DNA of 64,000 nucleotides from NCBI GenBank assembly GCA_030512335.1, contig JAULSU010000001.1:8680001-8744000 (forward strand), read 5' to 3'. The notes under the pieces were generated by a model that was not told the origin of the DNA, made no database searches, and saw nothing but the letters and a program-made list of their open reading frames with translations. Shown one piece after another: positions 57,120-64,000 of this stretch. Source of the DNA: Immersiella caudata (taxonomy: Eukaryota > Ascomycota > Sordariomycetes > Sordariales > Lasiosphaeriaceae). The number at the start of each line of letters is the position of its first letter. Positions within the stretch are counted from its first letter, which is position 1. The position numbers and the translations under genes were made by a program.

Positions 57120-58117
57120 TTAATCTCGAAAGGTCGAACTGGTCGCATTCACCCGATAGTTGGCCCAAATCTCCCGAATGCGCGAGCCTTGTCCAGGAGT
57201 GAACTCCGACAAGCAGTCATCACTGCTGTAGGCCATGTAGTTATGGATGGGGTCGACGTCTGTCTTGTTTGCCGTCGGGCAGCTGTCTGAGCCGATGATG
57301 CATGTCCCGATCATTTCGTCAGTCCACTTCATCTTGGGCGTGTCCTTGACGTGGTCATCCGGGTCAACTTCAAGGCACGAGTTGGGGTTCTGGTTGTTGT
57401 GGCGTTTCTGGTCATCCTGGAACGGATGAAACAGCCCGAACCAGTGACCAATCTCGTGAACGGCAGTTAATCCGCCGTTCATGTACGTATGAGTCGAGCC
57501 CTTCAGTGTAAAGTCAGAAACGACGCAACCGTCTCGAAGGGTGCGAGTCTGGATCGGAACGCCCTTGATAGCCTCTGACTGCGGGTTGGTGCAGTGGCCG
57601 CCGAAGTCGGTGTAGGCGGGAATGTGTCGAAAGTAGACATTGAGTGTACGGTAATCGCCAATGTGGAGGGCCTCCTTCATCGGGTTGAAAAACTGAGCTG
57701 ATTCACCAATCTGTGAGCCGCCCCAGGCAGGGTTGATGGTCCACCGGTTGTGAGCTTTCGTGTGGTTGAAGGTGACTCCGACTTGGTCTTTGTAGATCTT
57801 CTTAATAATTTCGACTTGCTCGTCGACTTCCGCCTCCTAAATGGGGAGTGTTAGCGGGCGCCTTGCCTGCCAGATAGTACGTGATATTGTTGACTTACAG
57901 AGAGATAGCCATCCTCGCGCTTGTCTGACATGGCGACAATGTGAATAGTGAGGTTCACGGGGGGCAAGGCGGGAAACTCCTGGCGTGCTGCCAACCCGCG
58001 GACCTTGTTGGTCAGGGGAGGGGGTGCAACGTCATTGACATTGCCGCATTTCAGAGGTACTTGAGCAACCGCTGGCGATGTGGCCGCAACGCCGAGGGCT
58101 AGAGTTGACAGTTGCAT
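57120..58117 (-). CDS. Secreted M43-type (MEP1-like) metalloprotease
   Basis: Exons 58117-57899 and 57836-57120 give about 311 residues; intron 57898-57837 (GTAAGT...TTTAG) is phase 0. The signal peptide MQLSTLALGVAATSPAVAQ is followed by a short pro-region (to about residue 45). The catalytic zinc motif is HEIGHWFGLFH: H200, E201, H204 and H210, the elongated HExxHxxGxxH of the metzincin/pappalysin (M43) group. The Met-turn follows at NYMAYSSDDC. Cysteines in GGHCTNP, DGCVVS, SCLEV, GTCIIGSDSC and DDC fit the disulfide pattern of fungal extracellular metalloproteases such as Coccidioides Mep1 and secreted homologues of plant-associated fungi. It degrades proteins outside the cell; specificity unknown. 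Confidence 0.92.
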
Positions 58118-59642
58118 GGTGGTGACTGGGAGCTGAAGGTTGCTAGGATCTGTGTCTGAAGTATCGCTGCCCGCTCAATCTGGTGTTTCATGCTGGTGCA
58201 GTACGGAATGAAGCGAGTGGATCGTTGATATACTTTATTCTAGCGTATTGAAGATACTTTCAGCCCATTTGATGTTGCTTTCTTTTCTCTACCATCGCGG
58301 TATCCGTGGTTTCGTTGATTCAACTCTAGCCCAGGAGGTCAAGATCAGCCCTGCTGTGCCGCTTAAAGGGCGTTGCGCTGTCAGATCGCATGAAAAGTGC
58401 ATCGCCCTGCAACCCTGGCCCTGCAAGATGTCTGTTCCCCTGCATTGACAGGAACAAGCGTACAGGGGCACGGGTCCCAAGACCCCGGTTCAAGGTCAGC
58501 AAAGACCTGGAAAATCCAGTCTGTGCCACAGGAAGGATTCATCGCAACTTCCCACAAGGCGCAATCGCTGCGATGGGTGGGGATTCGCGCAAGACATCAG
58601 CGATTTCCAAGAGCCATAAAACTATAACTGTGGGTGCGCTGAGTGGTCCCAGTTTTCCGGGCTGAGAGAACGGGCATGCCCGAATTCGTTCATGCACGAG
58701 TCATCAATGATCGGCGGGGAGGAGGGATTTCGGGCCACCTGCTGCCCAAGGAGTCTTAAAGAGCCTAAGGGGATCAGAGAGGGGAAGAAGCAGCGGTCTC
58801 TGTGGGAATCCTCTTTCCACGCGATCCTAGGGTCTAAGCAAACACATCCTGTGTCCACCCACGGCCCTTTTCGACCAACGCTCTCTGGCCCGAGGTGCTG
58901 GAATGTTAGTTTGTACAACTTATATGTCACTTCAAAAATACTCTTACTTGATGCGGGTTCTATGGTTATAAGGAAAGATGACCTTCACCTCGAATCAAAA
59001 GTACTTGCGTGCGCCGCGGGTAACTGCGCCCTTGATGAGGACTAAATTCTGGCCTTTTGATCGCGAACTAAAGATTCTACGCGTGTGTCATCCCCTTGAA
59101 CTGCTGCCTCCTGACCGAAACTAGAAGAGCCGGAACTGCAGAGCTACGTAGTACCCCGACGTTCCCGAATTCCAGGACTCACATGCCGCCCGCGTTGGCG
59201 CGGTGAACGAAAGACCCCGACAAACGGTATCATTTTCAGTCATTAGTCAACTAATCCCGATGGAGAGCGGATCCCAGCCACGACCATCTTCGATTCTAGG
59301 CATCTTTGGCACAGCAGAGCGGCTAGCTTACAAAGCTCGAAGTGCGGTTGGCCTGCCCTGTAATTCCTGCTTTCTCCAGCACTACCTAACTGACTTGTGG
59401 GCGCTCCTCGCACTCGAGGCTCGGATTAAATGTTGCTCCGAAGCGGCTCGGCCAGAGCGTCGATAGTGCCCGAGGGGCTTCGGAGCTACAATGTGAGCAA
59501 GTTTTTTAGTGGACGTTAAATGGTAAAACATCTTCATCAATCCTCGCCATAAATACGTATTAGTTGCCTCCGTTTAGGTAGATCTCTAGGCTGCATCGAT
59601 TATTCTTCTCACTGTCAACCCACAACATTTGTCCTATCCAAC
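58118..59642. other. 1.5-kb divergent promoter region
   Basis: Between the metalloprotease (-) and the HD-domain gene (+). Short frames on both strands lack conserved features. No RNA or repeat recognised. Confidence 0.5.
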
Positions 59643-60476
59643 ATGATGCCGAAGACATTGACTCGCATTTTAATCGCCGTGTCCTTTCTTGTAGGAATCG
59701 CGGCTGGAATCCCATTGTCAGGTTCACATGGCCCTCGACAACCACTACCACGCCGTACCATCGCAGGGGTGTCGGTGGTCGACACGCCACTGGTTCGGGC
59801 GGCACAGCAATACATGCGTGACCACTCCAACCAGCCCGTGTACAAGCACATCATGCGGTCTTGGCTGTTTGGCACCTTGATGGTGAACAACAACGCCACC
59901 CTGGCCGCCCTCGTCGACCCCGAAGTCCAGGCAGTCTCGCTTCTGCTACACGACCTCGGCTTTGACCAATCACCGGACTCGCCCATCACCAGCACTGATC
60001 GCCGCTTCGAGGTTGATGGTGCTATCGCCGCCCGGCACTTCATCCGCGATCATCGTGATGGCCGCCGTTGGGAAGAGCGGCGTGTGCAACTAGTGTGGGA
60101 TGCCATTGCCTTGCACACGGAACAAAGTTACGCCAGATACAAGGAGCCCGACGTGGCCGCTGTCAGCACAGGTATTTTCATGGACTTTGCGGGGCCTAGC
60201 AATGGTGTGACTCCGTCTCAATACAACACCGTGGTTGCCGAGTTTCCAAACAGTGACCTTCGGCAGAGCGTGCAAGACGTTTTCACTTGGATTTGCAGCA
60301 CCAAGCCTATTGTGACCTACGGTGTGTCTCATTCTCAGCAAAGCAGTCCCGATGGAAACTTGTACTGACCCGATGTAGACACCTTCTTGCAACCCTTTGG
60401 CGAGCGATTTGTGGCGAACTATTCTGCCGTCGGCCACCGCACCATCGACTTCGTCCTCGGACCGCCGCAAGCATGA
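59643..60476 (+). CDS. HD-domain protein, cyanamide-hydratase-like
   Basis: Exons 59643-60321 and 60379-60476 give about 258 residues; the 57-nt intron (GTGTGT...TGTAG) fits phase 1 and joins IVTY to DTFLQPFGERFVANY. A hydrophobic N-terminus (MMPKTLTRILIAVSFLVGIAAGIP) suggests secretion or membrane attachment, which is unusual for the mostly cytosolic cyanamide hydratases. The HD fold shows VYKHIMRSWLFG (first metal His), LLLHDLGFD (the His-Asp doublet), VDGAIAARHFIRDH and VWDAIALHT. The C-terminal GHRTIDFVLGPP is typical of fungal members. Relatives hydrate cyanamide to urea or act on unknown small compounds. All likely metal ligands are visible, so an active metal-dependent enzyme is expected; the substrate is uncertain. 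Confidence 0.85.
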
Positions 60477-60607
60477 GCAACAGGGGGGTACTACTGGGAC
60501 AGCCTTAAATGACCAGCCGTCAACAGCATGGTACTCTGGTTAGGTATGGAAAGGTGGACGGGGAAAAGTAAGGAACTAGAGAAATGAACAGTTCCACTCT
60601 GAGACAG

Positions 60608-62123
60608 CTACCGAGACCTAGTTCTAGTTGAATTAAAAATGTCTTCACCCTCTTCTTCCTCTTTGGACTGATCAAGTGCCCGTATTTCCAGACCCGTGGC
60701 ACGCGAAAACTCATCCATTCCCAGATCTCTAAAGGCTGCCTCTATCTCCCACGTATAGTAACCGCCAACGTTGATAGTGCTGAGGTTTAGCAGAAAACCC
60801 GGAGCAACTTCCGCTAGCCCCCGGACCGTCTTGGCTATAGCCTTCTGCCAACCTTTGCCCAGGCCGGGCCACATTGTCACTGCCCTGACTGTGCTCGGAA
60901 TAATGGTGGCTAAATGGCTCGGATCGTCCTCCCAGCCCACTCGCAGGTAGTTTCCATTGATGTCCAGGACTTCAAAGCAAAACGGCAGGGTTAGACCTGT
61001 ACCGAGGCACTGCTTCGAATGGGCGTCGTCGTCGTCATCGTCGTCATCGTCGTCGCCGCTGTCGCCGTCGCTGCCGTTGGCCGTTGCCGTTGACTTTGTC
61101 GTCAAACTCATCCGTCACGTCGGAACCTTCATCCCACCTACCTCTGCACCACATCCTTGAAGGGGGCTCCGTGCACTTGCAGTTGCAGGTGTTTCAAGCG
61201 TGGTGTATGGCGGACCAGCGCATCCTGAGCGGGCCGGGGCGAAAACTGGAATAGTCTTCTGAGGTGGGATCGGCAGCATGGTACGAAAAAGTCTCGAGAT
61301 TAAGGCAGGCCCGCAACATCCTGATAAGGGATGGGCGGCTGAAAACGCTGTTGCCGAAGCGAATGTCCTTCAAGTTGGGTAGTAGAGGGCTGATGTTCCA
61401 GGTGTGGTTGACTACCTTATGTTACCCCAAAGTTGGTGAGATTCGGCGCTGCAGCAATCAGGGCTTTGGCGTGATGAATGCTGGTGCCCGGGTCGCGATC
61501 GGTGTGGGTGACGTGTGGATGCTTTAGTCGCGGAAGGGAACCCTGCTTGGAGAAAGGAATCTGCCGTAGTTACTACACGGGATGAAGAGATCTTCTGGGT
61601 TCGGGAACATGGCTACAAGGGTGCGTTGAAAAACTCATTGGGGCTCGCCTTCAGGAGGCCGGTCAGTGTGTCTGGGTCCGTGTTTTCTTCATCCCGCGCC
61701 CAAAGCTTCTCGCTGGAGTATTTTAACGCAGGAGCCTTGACCACGACCCTGTTCGTTTCGATAAATAATCGTCCTCGTCACGGTCCATAAGAACGTCAAT
61801 ATAGAGGTTGGTTATGTGCCTACAAAGCTCAGGTTTCTCGTCGAGGGTGCGGATGAGTGATATGACGGCTTTACGCCTGGCTGGTGGTAAAGTGCCGGCG
61901 TTGCCACATTGTTGAAAGTCCAACTGGTGCTCACCAGAGCCGCAAGGGATTCAGCATCCCACACGTCCGGAACGTTACCCAGCCCGTAAGCTTCCCAACC
62001 TAGACGGCCCTTTAGGAACAACCGTTCAGGTGTGCAGTGCGGGCAAAGCGCTTCAACGACGCCAGCAAAGACCATGATTGAGAGCCGCTCCAGGCTGGTA
62101 GGAGCACTAGTCGACGGCGCCAT
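60608..62123 (-). pseudogene. Decayed F-box/LRR-type gene with poly-Asp tract
   Basis: The start MAPSTSAPTSLERLSIMVFAGVVEALCPHC, then SLAALVSTSWTFNNVATPALYH, is the F-box-like N-terminus of a fungal leucine-rich-repeat family. The protein then continues in changing frames: RRKAVISLIRTLDEKPELCRHITNLYIDV (61880-61790), KYSSEKLWARDEE then LLKASPNEFF (to TAG near 61630), ALIAAAPNLTNFG (near 61460), LKDIRFGNSVFSRPSLIRMLRACLNLETFSY (61380-61260), and finally the open frame 61111-60608 with VRAVTMWPGLGKGWQKAIAKTVRGLAEVAP. At least three frame changes and two stops without good splice signals separate the blocks. An Asp run encoded by GAC/GAT repeats sits at 61055-61024. Related intact proteins have this order of blocks. 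Function was probably substrate recognition for ubiquitin ligases, now lost. Confidence 0.55.
61024..61055 (-). repeat. Trinucleotide GAC/GAT repeat coding poly-Asp
   Basis: About ten GAC/GAT codons in a row on the minus strand within the F-box relic. Prone to length change. Confidence 0.75.
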
Positions 62124-62707
62124 TCTGTTGCGGTTGAAGGGTTGGGTGTGATGCGCGATGAAAATCTTGGGGAGACATGGAGTTGACAAAAAGGTGGTTG
62201 GGAATCTACCCCCAAGCATTGAACTCGCGCCAAGCAAAAAGTGAGAAGCTTGGGACTGTCGCATCCGCAAGGATGATGTTGTCTGGTGATGACCGGCTAC
62301 CATTTTCTTGAGATAAACCAATGCTACCTGGTTAGAATCACGTGTGTCAATGTTGGGTTTATCACTGCCAAGGTGCCCAGGATTAGGGGACAACGGCAGG
62401 TGTTTGGTTCTTCGGCAAAATTCATGTCAACAAATCAGCGATGGCGTTTACTCGGAACCCAGGACTTCATTGGCAATAGTTGACCACGGTAAATTGAAAA
62501 GCAATCTACAGAGTGCTTCCGAACAGTTCCCGGTTCAACTCCCGAAAGCTGGCCTCTGGCGGCGACCTCGGCCACGGAAGTCAAAAGTATGGCCTTGCAT
62601 GCCCGCTGACACTCCTCTGAAATCTTTTTCTGCATCGAAAGTCGCTTGACCGATGTCATCCTGATCAATCATTCACTATTCGCCATCTCCCAAACCACAC
62701 TGACAAG
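62124..62707. other. Divergent intergenic region
   Basis: 580 bases between the F-box relic (-) and the DUF1996 gene (+). Nothing recognised besides the expected promoters. Confidence 0.45.
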
Positions 62708-64000
62708 ATGCTTTGGTCTCTTCTCCCCCTTGCGGCAGTCGCCTCTGCCCAGACGGGCGGCCTGAATGGACGTGGCTCGACGATGTTGAGGTTCGGATGC
62801 GAGCAAGTTGTCATTGATCGCATCGACCCTCTTGTGAACCCCGGAGCCGTGCCTTCACCGCACCTCCACCAAGTTGTGGGAGGAAACGCATTCAACGCCT
62901 CGATGCCAGAGGCCGACATCGCAGAGCTCGCCACCTGCACGACATGCAGCTTCGCCGAGGACTTCTCCAACTACTGGACGGCAAATATGTACTTCAAGGC
63001 GAGGAACGGGAGCTTCAAGCGGGTTCCTCAGGTGGCCAACAGGTGTGTCATTCAGGGGAAGTAGGTCCGAGCACATACTTAAATATTTTCAGACTCCTCT
63101 TCAACGATAGGTTCACGACCAAGACCAGAGGTGGCTTCGTTGTCTACTACGTCTCCCCTGGAAAGGGGCAAGTCACTGCATTCAGGCCTGTAAGTGACTG
63201 CAGTGCGGGAATACATCCCAGTCAGCTAACTTGGCGGAAATAAGGGGTTTCGCATGCTCGTTGGAGACGCGAATCGGCGCACCGCCCCGGCGAAGAGTCT
63301 CAAGTCGCAAACGTGCTTCCGATGCTTCACTGGGCCAAACTTCCAGGGCGACAATGCGGCACCATGTGCGGACGCAAGGTAGGACATCTCCGAGGTTTGG
63401 GGTGGAAAGTCAAAGGCGACAGGTGCTGACAGTATTGCTGCAGATTGGACACGGAAGCGCTGCCAACTGGCCCCTGTCTTGGTGGTATTCGCTCTAACAT
63501 CCTGTATCCCACGTAGGTGACATGCAGGCCCCCATCTCAAACCACCATCGAATCCCATACAGCTAACCAGAACACGTTGCTAGATGCTGGGATGGCAAGA
63601 ATCTGGACAGTCCCGACCACCATTCGCATGTTGCGTACCCTACCGCTGGCCCGCAAACCTTTACCGGATCGAGTGTTGGAAACGGATGCCCTACCACTCA
63701 CCCTGTGAAGATTCCGCAAATTATGCTTGAAATCACTTGGGACACCACAGCTTTCAACAACAAGGCGGAGTGGCCGGAGGATGGAATCCAGCCATTCTAT
63801 CTGAGCACCGGAGACCGGACCGGTTATGGCCAGCATGGTATGTTTTCTAACATTCAACGCGCGGCTGGGCGGGAATAGCAGGCACTAACTCCCGAGCAGG
63901 CGACTATGTCTTTGGCTGGAAGGGCGACTCGCTGCAGCGGGCCATGGACGGAGGTTGCACTGGAGCATCCTGCCGGGACCTCAAGACTATCAGCAACGAA
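62708..64000 (+). CDS. Secreted DUF1996-domain protein (3' end cut by window edge)
   Basis: Exons 62708-63042, 63093-63189, 63245-63378, 63444-63512, 63584-63837 and 63900->64000; 330 residues are visible and every phase agrees. Introns are 50-71 nt. The signal peptide is MLWSLLPLAAVASAQ. DUF1996 is recognised from LRFGCEQVVIDRIDPLVNPG, PSPHLHQVVGGNAFN, TCTTCSFAEDFSNYWTANMYFKARNGSFKRVPQ, CFRCFTGPNFQGDN, RSNILYPTCWDGKNLDSP and QHGDYVFGWKGDSLQRAMD. The last motif is near the normal end of the domain, so about 250 residues are complete and a tail (often Ser/Thr-rich or with WSC modules) may lie outside. The family is secreted or wall-associated in many ascomycetes and shows His/Cys conservation suggesting metal or carbohydrate contact; no activity is established. 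Confidence 0.92.

Overview
The window is nuclear DNA of a filamentous ascomycete (Pezizomycotina), most likely a plant- or litter-associated Sordariomycete. The evidence is many short introns (about 40-153 nt) with GT...CTRAC...AG signals, no operons, and families typical of these fungi: tannase, PL4 rhamnogalacturonan lyase, secreted tyrosinase, Rds1-like ferritin-fold protein, DUF3176, fungal-type Na/K P-ATPase, DUF1996. The class assignment is inference; no marker gene is present. I recognised no rRNA, tRNA, CRISPR or intact transposon.

Layout. 0-9.8 kb: left-truncated membrane protein (-), tannase/feruloyl esterase (+), small VOC protein (+), secreted tyrosinase (-), BAHD-type acyltransferase (+). 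10-13 kb: tandem DUF427 protein (+) and a membrane-anchored fucose-lectin-like protein (-). 14-18.5 kb: a decayed 2EXR/F-box-like gene, an intact GNAT acetyltransferase and a decayed kinase-like gene. 19-20.7 kb: a secreted Cys-rich/helical protein (-). 20.7-25 kb: gene-poor. 25-27.2 kb: bilirubin-oxidase-like multicopper oxidase with eight exons. 29.2-30.2 kb: a decayed gene. 30.5-32.3 kb: PL4 lyase (-). 33-34 kb: 2EXR protein (-). 35.2-36 kb: decayed membrane-protein gene. 36.9-41 kb: alpha-carbonic anhydrase (-) and Rds1-like protein (+). 41.5-43.8 kb: small hypothetical gene and a decayed terpene synthase (-). 44.9-46.3 kb: MCT-type MFS transporter. 47.6-49.9 kb: DUF3176 membrane protein. 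50.4-54.3 kb: nine-exon Na/K-type P-ATPase. 55.4-60.5 kb: Gfo/Idh/MocA oxidoreductase, M43 metalloprotease, cyanamide-hydratase-like HD protein. 60.6-62.1 kb: decayed F-box/LRR gene. 62.7 kb to the end: DUF1996 secreted protein, truncated at the right edge.

Themes. (1) Many intact genes encode secreted or surface proteins acting on plant polymers and phenolics. (2) Six loci keep clear protein similarity and splice signals but carry in-frame stops and frameshifts. Many of the stops can be explained by one C-to-T or G-to-A change (CAA/CAG to TAA/TAG, TGG to TAG/TGA). The decayed terpene synthase is the clearest case. This looks like RIP-style or ordinary mutational decay scattered between healthy genes, but sequencing error must be excluded. 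(3) Several introns are multiples of three without stops, so simple ORF calls merge them into exons. I found no convincing new multi-gene system; the nearest candidates are the phenolic-enzyme neighbourhood at 2.7-9.8 kb and the unrecognised secreted protein at 19-20.7 kb. All exon joins come from reading frame, splice consensus and family expectation, without transcripts.
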